Assembly: GCA_026389415.1 (NCBI GenBank)
Contig: JAPLHX010000278.1
Coordinates: 1 to 20,234 of the forward strand
Origin: Coprothermobacterota bacterium
GTDB taxonomy: Bacteria; Caldisericota; JANLFM01
DNA: 20,234 nt
Direction: 5' to 3'
The position numbers and the translations under genes are program-made. A model generated the notes under the pieces. It worked only from the letters and a program-made list of their open reading frames with translations. It did no database searches and was not told where the DNA came from. Positions 7,428-14,697 of this stretch are shown here, one piece after another; within the stretch, counting starts at the first letter, position 1, and every line of letters begins with the position of its first letter.

Positions 7428-7709
7428 TTATAACCTCCGGATGATGCGCCCGCGAGCCAGGTCGTAGGGGGAAATCTCCACCTTGACCCGGTCTCCGGCC
7501 AGGATTCGAATGAAATGAATCCTCATCTTACCAGAAGTGTGTGCCAATACTCGATGGCCATTCGGCAACTCAACGCGGAACATGGCGTTAGGCAGCGCCT
7601 CAACGACTTTGCCTTCCATCTCGATACAACCCTCGCGCACCTTCTCTTCTGGTTCCGTGACTGGTTTTCTCGTTTGTCGCTTCTTCGGGTAGTATCGCTT
7701 TTTCCTCAT
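7428..7709 (-). CDS. infA: Translation initiation factor IF-1 with a basic N-terminal extension
   Basis: IF-1 occupies the 30S A site during initiation. The OB fold runs from IEMEGKVVEALPNAMFRVEL through HTSGKMRIHFIRILAGDRV to the SPYDLARGRI end, the normal core of about 70 residues. The likely start is ATG 7709, overlapping the map stop as TGATG with GGAG five bases upstream; this adds about 22 residues (RKKRYYPKKRQTRKP, then an acidic stretch) before the core. Two GTG codons lie just upstream in frame. An internal GTG (VREGCIEMEG) with a GAAGAGAAG sequence before it would give a standard-length protein, so the extension is likely but not certain. Confidence 0.93.
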   Translation of the reverse strand: MRKKRYYPKKRQTRKPVTEPEEKVREGCIEMEGKVVEALPNAMFRVELPNGHRVLAHTSGKMRIHFIRILAGDRVKVEISPYDLARGRIIRRL

Positions 7710-8455
7710 CACCACTCCGTCAGGATTTCCGGGCTATGCCCGGTGATTAATATTGTGTGCTCAAAATGAACAGAGGGGCATTTGTCTTGCGTCACCACTG
7801 TCCAACCGTCATTTTTTATCGCCACCTGGAAGCTTCCCATGTTCGCCATGGGCTCAATGGCAAGGGTCATGCCTTCCTGCAACAAAACCCCTGTACCTGA
7901 TTCGCCAAAGTTAGGGATCTGCAGCTCCTCGTGCAGTTGCCGACCTATCCCATGTCCCACAAAATCGCGGACCACCGAGAATCCATTGCGCTCAATTTCC
8001 TGCTGGATCGCGGCCGAAATGTCTCCCAGGTGAAGTCCGACTTGAGCCTTGGCAATACCGGCAGCCAGAGCCGACTTTCCCACTTCCAGCAATTGCCGGG
8101 CTCGTGGGATCACTCGGCCTACGGCCACACTGGTGGCGGCATCGGCGAAGCAGCCTTCCAGCTCCGCGCCCAAATCCAGCGAAACAATATCGCCTTCCCG
8201 GATTCTGCGGTTGGATGGAATGCCGTGTACAACTTCCTCGTTGATGGACACGCACAAGGCAGACGGATATCCTCGGTATCCCTTGAAGGCAGGTCTTGCG
8301 CCCGCTCTCGCGAGAGCTGTCTCGGCTTGGTCGTCTAGATCCTTGGTGCGCAAGCCGGCCCGTACGGAAGCGGAGAGTTCCTGCAATACCCGGGCCAAGA
8401 TCCGACCGGCTTCGCGCATCAAAACGATGTCCTGGGCAGTTTTCAATCGGATCAT
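7709..8455 (-). CDS. map: Methionine aminopeptidase type I
   Basis: The enzyme removes the initiator methionine from nascent proteins and uses two metal ions. The 248-residue protein has the pita-bread fold core with the metal ligands visible as Asp in VSLDLGAEL, Asp in CFADAATSVA, His in FVGHGIGRQLHE, Glu in LAIEPMANMG and Glu in SVHFEHTILIT, and the substrate His in EEVVHGIPS. No N-terminal zinc-finger extension is present, so it is the short bacterial class. The ATG overlaps the adk stop by four bases (ATGA) with AGGA just upstream; its stop overlaps infA. Placement between adk and infA is the usual Gram-positive order. Confidence 0.97.
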   Translation of the reverse strand: MIRLKTAQDIVLMREAGRILARVLQELSASVRAGLRTKDLDDQAETALARAGARPAFKGYRGYPSALCVSINEEVVHGIPSNRRIREGDIVSLDLGAELEGCFADAATSVAVGRVIPRARQLLEVGKSALAAGIAKAQVGLHLGDISAAIQQEIERNGFSVVRDFVGHGIGRQLHEELQIPNFGESGTGVLLQEGMTLAIEPMANMGSFQVAIKNDGWTVVTQDKCPSVHFEHTILITGHSPEILTEW

Positions 8456-9075
8456 GCTATTCCTAGCGCCTGGCGGATCCGCCGGCTGATCTCATCAATT
8501 GTGCCCTCTCCACAAATCCGTCGCAGCAAGCCTTGTTGCTGGTAATACGTAACAAGAGGGTCGGTCTGCTGGTGGTATACCTGAAGTCGCTTACGGATCG
8601 TCTCCGCGTTGTCATCTGTGCGGGTCTCTATTTGAGCACCGCAGGCCGGGCAAACGACCAATTTTTGATTGAAGATCTTTCCACAAGTGGAACAAGCGCT
8701 GCGTTGGAGGAGACGGCGTTCCACCTCCTGGTCCGAAACATCAATCAGCAGCACCGCGTCCAATGTCAGGTTTCGTGCTCGCATCCTCTGTGTCAGAGTG
8801 TCCGCTTGATTGAGCGTACGAGGGAAACCGTCCAGGATCAGGCCGTCCCCAAGATCACCGGATTCCGCAAACAGGAGTTCCACCATCAGGGTGTCCGGGA
8901 CCAGCTCACCTTTCTCCATGTAGGATTTGGCCAAAAGAGCTTTTTCGTTGCCCTCTCTTACCAGTCGACGCAAGAGATCGCCAGTGCCCAGATCATTCCA
9001 CCCGGTCCTGGTGGAAAGAATACCGGCCTGCGTTCCTTTGCCCGAGCCTGGAGGACCCAACAAAATCAGATTCAT
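8452..9075 (-). CDS. adk: Adenylate kinase with a compact zinc-type LID
   Basis: Adenylate kinase interconverts ATP plus AMP and two ADP. The 207-residue protein has the P-loop GPPGSGKGTQ (about residues 7-16), the AMP-binding TGDLLRR and LDGFPRT motifs, and the R-[TS]-DDN motif followed by ETIRKRL. The LID contains CSTC and CPAC pairs, the four-cysteine zinc site common in Gram-positive and thermophile enzymes. Only ten residues separate the pairs, fewer than the roughly sixteen I expect from the common long form, so the LID is short. The ATG overlaps the secY stop (TAATG); no good ribosome site is seen close by, so coupling to secY is probable. Confidence 0.96.
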   Translation of the reverse strand: MNLILLGPPGSGKGTQAGILSTRTGWNDLGTGDLLRRLVREGNEKALLAKSYMEKGELVPDTLMVELLFAESGDLGDGLILDGFPRTLNQADTLTQRMRARNLTLDAVLLIDVSDQEVERRLLQRSACSTCGKIFNQKLVVCPACGAQIETRTDDNAETIRKRLQVYHQQTDPLVTYYQQQGLLRRICGEGTIDEISRRIRQALGIA

Positions 9076-10352
9076 TATTTCAGGAAGCCCTCATAATGGC
9101 GCATCACCATGAATGCTTCAATCTGCCGTACGGTTTCTAAAGCAACACCAACCACGATCAGGATCGAAGTGCCACCGAACAGAAAACGGGTTCCCGACAC
9201 ACCCAACACCGGCATGAAGAAATTCGGCAAGATCGCCAGGATCCCAAGGAAGACTGCAGCCGGTAAACTGATGTGGCTGAGGATACGCTGAAAATAGGTC
9301 GCGGTACCCGGCCCCGGACGAACACCCGGAACGAACCCGCCATACTTCTGCAGGTTGTCGGCCAATTCCGTTGGATTGAAGCTGATGCTGGTGTAAAAGT
9401 AAGTGAAAAAGATGATCAGGAAAAACAACAGCAGGTTATACGCCCAGGACGTACCCGAATAGAACAACTCTGCAAAACCCTGCAGAGCGGGGATGAACCC
9501 GGCCAATGTCACGGGGAGCATCAACACCGCCTGGGCAAAAATGATCGGAAGCACTCCAGCCTGAATCAATCGGAGCGGGATGAAGGTGGACTGGCCACCA
9601 TACATCCGTCGCCCCACGACGCGCTTGGCGTACTGCACGGGGACTTTGCGCTCCGCCGTGTAGGCGGTGACCACCCCCCCGATGATTAGTACGGAAATCG
9701 CCAAGACGAGGATCAACTCCGGCACGGGCAGTTCCCCGCTACCAATCAGCCCCACCATTTCAATCACGCCAGGGAGCAGTCGAGCCACGATCCCTACGAA
9801 AATGATCAGCGATACGCCGTTCCCGATACCCTTTTCCGTGATCACCTCACCGATCCAGAGGGTAATCAGGGCACCGGCTGTTAGCGTCAGAGTAATCACC
9901 ACCCGGGTCAGAAAAGTATCCGGGAGGATCGACACGCCGCTGCGTTCCAGATAGACGATGAAGAAAATCGCTTCCAGGACACCCAAGCCCACGGACATGT
10001 ATCGCGTCCACTGTGCCAGCTTGCGCCGTCCGGCTTCTCCCTCCTCTTTGGCCATTTCCTTCAGCCGGGGAATTACCATCTGTAGCAGGTTGAGGATGAT
10101 CGAAGCGTTGATGTAGGGAAGAACGCCAAGAGAAAGAAGACCAAAGTTCAACAGGCTGCCACCGGAAAATAAGTTCAGCATTCCCAAAATCCCGGCGGAA
10201 GATGCGATCTTACTAATTTCAGCTATATCCACGCCTGGGACCGGAATAAAAGCTCCGAGACGAAAGAGGACCAGGAAAAGCAGCGTGAGTAAGACTCTGC
10301 GGCGCAGGTCTTTGATCATCCATGCATTTCGGATTGTCTCAACGATGGCCAT
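9075..10352 (-). CDS. secY: Protein translocase subunit SecY
   Basis: SecY is the pore of the Sec translocon in the inner membrane. The 425-residue protein has about ten hydrophobic segments, the plug-region PGVD (about residues 38-41), LFSGGSL, the LGVLPYINASIILNLL segment, GNGVSLIIF and the cytoplasmic YAKRVVGRRMYGGQST loop. The C-terminus EAFMVMRHYEGFLK is the family end. The ATG overlaps the rplO stop (TGATG) with GGAGG seven bases upstream. It is intact over its whole length. Position after rplO and before adk is standard. Confidence 0.98.
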   Translation of the reverse strand: MAIVETIRNAWMIKDLRRRVLLTLLFLVLFRLGAFIPVPGVDIAEISKIASSAGILGMLNLFSGGSLLNFGLLSLGVLPYINASIILNLLQMVIPRLKEMAKEEGEAGRRKLAQWTRYMSVGLGVLEAIFFIVYLERSGVSILPDTFLTRVVITLTLTAGALITLWIGEVITEKGIGNGVSLIIFVGIVARLLPGVIEMVGLIGSGELPVPELILVLAISVLIIGGVVTAYTAERKVPVQYAKRVVGRRMYGGQSTFIPLRLIQAGVLPIIFAQAVLMLPVTLAGFIPALQGFAELFYSGTSWAYNLLLFFLIIFFTYFYTSISFNPTELADNLQKYGGFVPGVRPGPGTATYFQRILSHISLPAAVFLGILAILPNFFMPVLGVSGTRFLFGGTSILIVVGVALETVRQIEAFMVMRHYEGFLK

Positions 10353-10792
10353 CAGGCAACCTCCGCTTTTCCACCTAAGGCTTCGATCTGGTCCTTGGCC
10401 TTGGCCGAGAAGGCCTGGGCTTGGACGATCAGATTCACTTCAAGGATCCCCCCGGCCAACACCTTCACGTTCACCTCAGGAGAAGGGATAATCCCTCGCT
10501 CGTACAGGAGTCCGCGGGTAACGGTTGCGCCGGCCGCGAACGAATTCAATTTGTCCAGGTTCACGGGGAAAAACACTTCCTTGGATAAAGGTTTGAAACC
10601 TCTCTGGCGGGGTAACCGCCGATAGAGAGGCAGTTGTCCTCCCTCAAAACCGATTCGTTTCGGTCCACCCGCACGGGCTTTTTGGCCTTTATTCCCCTTG
10701 GTCGCCGAGCGTCCGTGGCCGGAGCCGGTTCCTCGACCCACGCGCTTTCGTCGCTTGATTTCAGGGAGTTTCTCCAGTTCGTGCAATTGCAT
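10352..10792 (-). CDS. rplO: 50S ribosomal protein L15
   Basis: L15 is a central 50S assembly protein. The 146-residue sequence starts MQLHELEKLPEIKRRKRVGR and has the glycine-rich extension GRGTGSGHGRSATKGNKGQK followed by FEGGQLPLYRRLPRQRGFK, all typical. The ATG lies three bases after the rpsE stop with GGAG seven bases upstream inside rpsE. In most bacteria rpmD (L30) sits between these two genes; here there is no room for it. The protein itself is complete. Confidence 0.97.
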   Translation of the reverse strand: MQLHELEKLPEIKRRKRVGRGTGSGHGRSATKGNKGQKARAGGPKRIGFEGGQLPLYRRLPRQRGFKPLSKEVFFPVNLDKLNSFAAGATVTRGLLYERGIIPSPEVNVKVLAGGILEVNLIVQAQAFSAKAKDQIEALGGKAEVA

Positions 10793-10795
10793 GGT

Positions 10796-11296
10796 CTAGC
10801 TCCATAGTTCTTTGATTTTTTTGCCGCGATTGCTGGCGACCTTTTCCGGACTCTTGAGCATGTTTAGAGCCACCAAAGCCGCCTTTGCCATATTTACTGC
10901 ATTGTTCGATCCCAATGATTTCGACAGCACGTCCTTCACGCCGGCCAACTCGAGGACAGCACGCACGGAACCCCCCGCAATAACACCCGTTCCAGGAACC
11001 GCCGGCTTCAAGAAGACCTTGCCGGCGCCAAGCTTACCCAATACCTCATGAGGGATGGTGCTACCGGATAGAGAAACCGTCAGCAATGACTTCTTGGCAT
11101 CCTCGATTCCTTTGCGAACCGCATTCGGGATCTCAGCTGCCTTGCCAATGCCCACCCCTACTCGCCCTTGGGTGTCACCTACCACAACCACCACACGGAA
11201 TTTCATCCGTTTGCCACCCTTGACGACCTTGGTTACGCGGCGGATTTGGATCACTCTCTCTTGAAATTCGGACTCGACTGTGTCAAAGCGTGCCAT
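10796..11296 (-). CDS. rpsE: 30S ribosomal protein S5
   Basis: S5 helps keep decoding accurate and lines the mRNA entry site. The 166-residue protein has the double-stranded RNA-binding-like domain (FQERVIQIRRVTKVVKGGKR, then VVVVVGDTQGRVGVG) and the C-terminal domain with PGTGVIAGGSVRAVLELAG and SLGSNNAVNMAKAAL. Its end, NRGKKIKELWS, is at the normal family position. ATG 11296 has AGGAGG overlapping the rplR stop. It runs directly into rplO without rpmD. Confidence 0.97.
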   Translation of the reverse strand: MARFDTVESEFQERVIQIRRVTKVVKGGKRMKFRVVVVVGDTQGRVGVGIGKAAEIPNAVRKGIEDAKKSLLTVSLSGSTIPHEVLGKLGAGKVFLKPAVPGTGVIAGGSVRAVLELAGVKDVLSKSLGSNNAVNMAKAALVALNMLKSPEKVASNRGKKIKELWS

Positions 11297-11305
11297 CTAT
11301 TCCTC

Positions 11306-11662
11306 CTAGAATTCCAGACCTACGGCTTGGGCAGCTTCGGCCAGAGCCTTCACACGGCCGTGAAACTGATACCCGCCGCGGTCGAATACGACTTGAGTAA
11401 TCCCAGCATCTTTTGCTCGTTGGGCAATTAATTGTCCGACCAATTGGGCGATCTCGGTTTTGGTCTTGCCTTTTCCGGGTTGGGATACCAGCTGCTCTAG
11501 ACTGGAAGCGCTAGCCATGGTTTTGGCAACCTGGTCATCAATCACCTGAGCGTAGATACCGCTTAGGCTGCGGAAAACCGAAAGACGCGGTCGTTCCGCC
11601 GTTCCCTTTACCTTCTTTCGCACTCGTTCATGACGTAGTTTCTTACTCGTCTTTTTTTTCAC
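11306..11662 (-). CDS. rplR: 50S ribosomal protein L18
   Basis: L18 binds 5S rRNA with L5. The protein has the family core RHERVRKKVKGTAERPRLSV, YAQVIDDQVAKTMASAS and the end GYQFHGRVKALAEAAQAVGL. Two GTG codons compete as start: 11671 has no ribosome site, while 11662 lies three bases after AAAGGTGATC, which matches the 3' part of the extended Shine-Dalgarno consensus. I chose 11662, giving 118 residues; the alternative adds three. It sits 18 bases after rplF. Confidence 0.95.
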   Translation of the reverse strand: MKKKTSKKLRHERVRKKVKGTAERPRLSVFRSLSGIYAQVIDDQVAKTMASASSLEQLVSQPGKGKTKTEIAQLVGQLIAQRAKDAGITQVVFDRGGYQFHGRVKALAEAAQAVGLEF

Positions 11663-11680
11663 CCTGATCACCTTTCGCCC

Positions 11681-12229
11681 TTATTTCGCTGCACCTTTGC
11701 CCAAAGCCTTACCGGCTTTGCGGCGGATCACTTCGCCTCGATACTTGATGCCCTTTGCTTTATAGGGATCGGGATTCCGAACTCGGCGAATGCGGGCAGC
11801 CAAAGCCCCCACCGCTTCCCGGTCGGCTCCTGAAACGGTAATCCGAGTACCGTCCGTCTCAATAGTAATCCCTGGCGGTGGATTGAATTCCACCGGATGG
11901 GTGAACCCCACTTGCAGAACCAGCTTTTCTCCTTGCTTCAGCGCCTTGTAGCCAACGCCGGAAAGCTCCAAATACTTACTGAAGCCAACACTGACGCCAG
12001 TAACCAAGTTCTGCAGGAGAGCACGTGTCAGCCCGTGGAGAGACCGATCCAATGGAGCGTCGCTTTTTCTTGCAACTACCAGTTGGCCGTTGACCAGGCT
12101 CACCTGGATCAACGGATGAAAATCCCTTTCCAGGGTTCCTTTGGGACCCTTCACGCGAATGAAGTGATCTTGCAGCTCCACCTTCACTCCCTCGGGCAGG
12201 GTAATGGGTTGTTTTCCAATTCGTGACAT
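11681..12229 (-). CDS. rplF: 50S ribosomal protein L6
   Basis: L6 lies at the base of the L7/L12 stalk near the sarcin-ricin loop. The 182-residue protein begins MSRIGKQPITLPEGVKVEL, has the two repeated L6 domains, and carries the signature region RIRRVRNPDPYKAKGIKYRG near residues 146-165. The C-terminal VIRRKAGKA matches the family. ATG 12229 follows AGGAG, which overlaps the rpsH stop. Complete. Confidence 0.97.
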   Translation of the reverse strand: MSRIGKQPITLPEGVKVELQDHFIRVKGPKGTLERDFHPLIQVSLVNGQLVVARKSDAPLDRSLHGLTRALLQNLVTGVSVGFSKYLELSGVGYKALKQGEKLVLQVGFTHPVEFNPPPGITIETDGTRITVSGADREAVGALAARIRRVRNPDPYKAKGIKYRGEVIRRKAGKALGKGAAK

Positions 12230-12240
12230 GCTCTCGACTC

Positions 12241-12639
12241 CTACCAGATCACGCAGAGAACTTCTCCCCCCACACCCGCTTTGCGCGCGTCCCGATCGGT
12301 TAGCAGACCGTGAGGTGTGGAGAGGATGGCAATACCCAAACCGCGTAGAATGCGCGGGATTTTGTCTTTCTTGACATAGATGCGCCGCCCGGGCTTTGAG
12401 GTTCTCTTTAAACCGGTGATAATACGCTCGCGGTTGGCTCCGTATTTCAACGTGAGGCGGATGACCTCTTCACCATCGGCATGATCAACGGTCCAACCCT
12501 TGATGTATCCTTCTTCTTTGAGAATTCGGGCAATCTCCTTCTTGATATTGGAGCTCGGCATCTCTACGGTCTCAAGGAACACGAGGTTCGCATTGCGAAC
12601 CCGTGTCAGCATGTCGGCAATGGGATCGGATATTATCAT
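12241..12639 (-). CDS. rpsH: 30S ribosomal protein S8
   Basis: S8 binds the central domain of 16S rRNA and in some bacteria represses the spc operon. The 132-residue protein starts MIISDPIADMLTRVRNAN and ends with the signature GLGIAILSTPHGLLTDRDAR and GGEVLCVIW. ATG 12639 lies next to AGGAGGAG, which includes the rpsN stop; the longer open frame upstream is only overlap with rpsN. Complete. I see no separate S8-binding mRNA element, but did not fold the region. Confidence 0.97.
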   Translation of the reverse strand: MIISDPIADMLTRVRNANLVFLETVEMPSSNIKKEIARILKEEGYIKGWTVDHADGEEVIRLTLKYGANRERIITGLKRTSKPGRRIYVKKDKIPRILRGLGIAILSTPHGLLTDRDARKAGVGGEVLCVIW

Positions 12640-12647
12640 CTCTCCTC

Positions 12648-12833
12648 CTACCAGCTGGCCTTGGTGATGCCAGGGATCTCTCCCCGAAGAGCCATCTCGC
12701 GCAGACAGATGCGGCATAGCCCAAATCTCCGGTAGTACGCCCGTGAACGTCCGCAGCGAACACAACGATGGTACTGCTGCACGGGAAACTTGGGTTTGGC
12801 ATTCGCTTTATTGATCAACGCTTTCCGAGCCAA
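12648..12833 (-). CDS. rpsN: 30S ribosomal protein S14, type Z
   Basis: This 61-residue protein is the short, zinc-binding S14: CVRC and CRIC pairs with YYRRFGL between them (about residues 24-43) form the four-cysteine site, and the tail REMALRGEIPGITKASW is canonical. The start is TTG 12833, seven bases after AGGAGG; no ATG is available and the reading from TTG gives the family N-terminus (ARKALINKANAKPKF). It follows rplE by 11 bases. The type Z form in the spc operon is typical of Gram-positive and several other phyla, and of organisms not adapted to zinc-free ribosomes. Confidence 0.97.
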   Translation of the reverse strand: MARKALINKANAKPKFPVQQYHRCVRCGRSRAYYRRFGLCRICLREMALRGEIPGITKASW

Positions 12834-12844
12834 TTCGTTACCTC

Positions 12845-13510
12845 CTAGGAACGAAAGGGAATGCCCAGTGCTTCCAAGAGCAAGCGGGCTTCCTCATCCG
12901 TTTTGGCTGTGGTGACAAACGTCACATTCATCCCCCGTGCTTTGTCCACCTTGTCATAGTCGATCTCGGGGAAGATCAATTGCTCGCGCAATCCAAGGTT
13001 ATAGTTTCCACGTCCGTCGAAAGCTCTGGGGCTGGCCCCTTTGAAGTCGCGGATACGTGGTAGGGCTACATCAATCAGTTTCGTGACAAAGTCGTACATC
13101 CTTTGGCCGCGAAGCGTGACCAGACAGCCGATCTTCATGCCGCTGCGCAGTTTGAACGCGGCGATCGATTTCTTCGCCTTGGTCACAAGAGGCTTCTGGC
13201 GAGTGACCAGCAGCAGTTCGTCCACCGAGCTTTCCAGGGCCTTGGGATTTGTAATGGCCTCTCCCACACCACGGCTCACCACGACTTTCACCAAACGAGG
13301 GACCTGCATCACGTTCCGATATCCAAACCGTTTGGTTAAAGCAGGGATCACTTCCTTTTGGTATTTATCTTTCAGGGAAGGAGGGGCTGCTTCTTGAGCT
13401 ACAGGCTCCTGGACCATTTCTTTGACTTTCCGAGGGGTTCTTTTGCTTGTTTTGGGGGCGGTGGGTTCTTCAGTCGTTTCTTTTTCTTTTGTCGTCTTTT
13501 TGGTCGCCAT
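12845..13510 (-). CDS. rplE: 50S ribosomal protein L5 with a long N-terminal extension
   Basis: L5 binds 5S rRNA in the central protuberance. The core from LKDKYQKEVIPALTKRFGYR onward is a standard L5 of about 178 residues, with GMKIGCLVTLRGQRMYDF and the end EEARLLLEALGIPF. Ahead of it is an extension of about 44 residues, rich in Lys, Thr, Glu and Pro, likely disordered. The ATG at 13510 overlaps the rplX stop (TAATG) but its nearest GAGG is about 15 bases away. An internal ATG at 13417 (MVQEPVAQEAAPPSLKDKY) with GGAAAG upstream is a possible alternative that would shorten the extension to about 13 residues. Confidence 0.95.
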   Translation of the reverse strand: MATKKTTKEKETTEEPTAPKTSKRTPRKVKEMVQEPVAQEAAPPSLKDKYQKEVIPALTKRFGYRNVMQVPRLVKVVVSRGVGEAITNPKALESSVDELLLVTRQKPLVTKAKKSIAAFKLRSGMKIGCLVTLRGQRMYDFVTKLIDVALPRIRDFKGASPRAFDGRGNYNLGLREQLIFPEIDYDKVDKARGMNVTFVTTAKTDEEARLLLEALGIPFRS

Positions 13511-13845
13511 TATTTGTCAATGACCTCGTTGCAGTTCTTGCAGACGCGCGCATAACCATTGGCTATTTCGATGTGCGTAATGCGAGTTGGTTTCTTGCAG
13601 GCCGGGCAGAGCAGCATTACCTTGCTGATCGGCAGGGGTAATTCCTTATCGATCGTGCCTCCTTGGGGCATTTTTTGCGTAGGTCGTGCATGTTTTTTGG
13701 CCACGCGGATACCCTCCACAATCAGGCGACCTTCGTCAGAGAAAACCTTGAGCACTTTTCCCTTGCGTCCCTTGTCATCTCCGGATAATACGGTGACAAA
13801 ATCGCCTTTTCGGACATGGAGTTTGACATGTTTCTCCGTCTTCAT
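13510..13845 (-). CDS. rplX: 50S ribosomal protein L24
   Basis: L24 initiates 50S assembly. The 111-residue protein begins MKTEKHVKLHVRKGDFVTVL (KOW-type motif with GDDKGRKGKVLKV) and ends with a four-cysteine ribbon, CPAC and CKNC, about residues 80-106, seen in many Gram-positive L24 proteins. The true start is ATG 13845, overlapping the rplN stop (TAATG) and preceded by GGAGG; the longer frame is overlap with rplN. It overlaps rplE by one base. Confidence 0.97.
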   Translation of the reverse strand: MKTEKHVKLHVRKGDFVTVLSGDDKGRKGKVLKVFSDEGRLIVEGIRVAKKHARPTQKMPQGGTIDKELPLPISKVMLLCPACKKPTRITHIEIANGYARVCKNCNEVIDK

Positions 13846-14213
13846 TAAACAACCTCCGGGGCCAGGGAGATGATTTTCATGTACCCCTTGTCCCTCAACT
13901 CGCGACATACCGGACCAAAGATCCGCGTACCCTTGGGGTTCCCGGTTTCATCAATGATCACAGCGGCATTCTGGTCAAAACGAACCAGTGATCCATCTGC
14001 CCGCCGAGTTTCCTTTTTGGTCCGGACGATCACCGCATGCACCACGGCACCTTTGGTGACCGATCCACCCGGAGTTGCTTCCTTCACCGTGCCCACGATC
14101 ACATCACCAACGCGTCCATACTTTTGATTCCCTGTTCCTAAGACGCGTATGCAGAGGAGCTCTTTGGCTCCTGTATTGTCCGCTACGCGCAGACGAGTGT
14201 AGGTACGGATCAT
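13845..14213 (-). CDS. rplN: 50S ribosomal protein L14
   Basis: L14 forms an intersubunit bridge. The 122-residue sequence starts MIRTYTRLRVADNTGAKELL and shows GDVIVGTVKEATPGG, VVHAVIVRTKKE and the end GPVCRELRDKGYMKIISLAPEVV. ATG 14213 overlaps the rpsQ stop (ATGA), and the GGAGGAAGAA that codes the end of S17 serves as its ribosome site. Complete, normal length. Confidence 0.97.
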   Translation of the reverse strand: MIRTYTRLRVADNTGAKELLCIRVLGTGNQKYGRVGDVIVGTVKEATPGGSVTKGAVVHAVIVRTKKETRRADGSLVRFDQNAAVIIDETGNPKGTRIFGPVCRELRDKGYMKIISLAPEVV

Positions 14214-14494
14214 AGTTCTTCCTCCACAGGTATTTCTGCTACCGGCTCGGTTTTGCTGGAAACCACCTTCAGTACACGCCAACGCTTCAGCCTGGAAAGA
14301 GGGCGGGAGGCAACCAGAGCCACGGTGGCTCCTGACTGGGCAATGTTCTCCTCGTCGTGTGCGTATAGCTTCGTGGTTCGCGTCACGTACTTGCCATAAC
14401 GGGGGTGTCGATACCGTCGTTCCACGCCCACTACTACGGTTTTCTGCATGGCGTTGGACAGGACTGTACCGTAAATCACTTTCACTTTGGTCAT
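14210..14494 (-). CDS. rpsQ: 30S ribosomal protein S17
   Basis: S17 is a primary 16S rRNA-binding protein with an OB fold. The 94-residue product has VIYGTVLSNAMQKTVVVGVE, KYVTRTTKLYAHDEEN, and VASRPLSRLKRWRVLKVV, followed by a short acidic tail. The ATG overlaps the rpmC stop by four bases. Its last codons double as the ribosome site of rplN. Confidence 0.97.
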   Translation of the reverse strand: MTKVKVIYGTVLSNAMQKTVVVGVERRYRHPRYGKYVTRTTKLYAHDEENIAQSGATVALVASRPLSRLKRWRVLKVVSSKTEPVAEIPVEEEL

Positions 14495-14697
14495 GCTTGT
14501 CCTTCCTTCTTCAGCTCCATTTCCCGCAAAACGGTCATCATCCGGGCGATATCCTTGCGTACAATCTGAATTCGCAGGGGGTTGCGCAACTGACCAGTGG
14601 ATTGCTGGAATCGGAGGTTGAACAATTCGCTTTTCAGGTCGGTCAGTTTATTCTTCAATTCATCCGGGCTAAAATCCCGCAGTTTCGTCGTTTTCAC
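14491..14697 (-). CDS. rpmC: 50S ribosomal protein L29
   Basis: L29 is a two-helix protein at the tunnel exit. The 68-residue product contains the family motif LKSELFNLRFQQSTGQLRNP followed by IRIV-like IQIVRKDIARMMTVLRE. The start is GTG 14697, overlapping the rplP stop as GTGA, with GGAGGAGGG about ten bases upstream. Complete. Confidence 0.96.
   Translation of the reverse strand: MKTTKLRDFSPDELKNKLTDLKSELFNLRFQQSTGQLRNPLRIQIVRKDIARMMTVLREMELKKEGQA

Noticed and set aside
12572..12802. Separate small gene overlapping rpsN and rpsH
   Set aside because: The frame covers two well-supported ribosomal protein genes in a third frame, has no ribosome site and no recognisable sequence.
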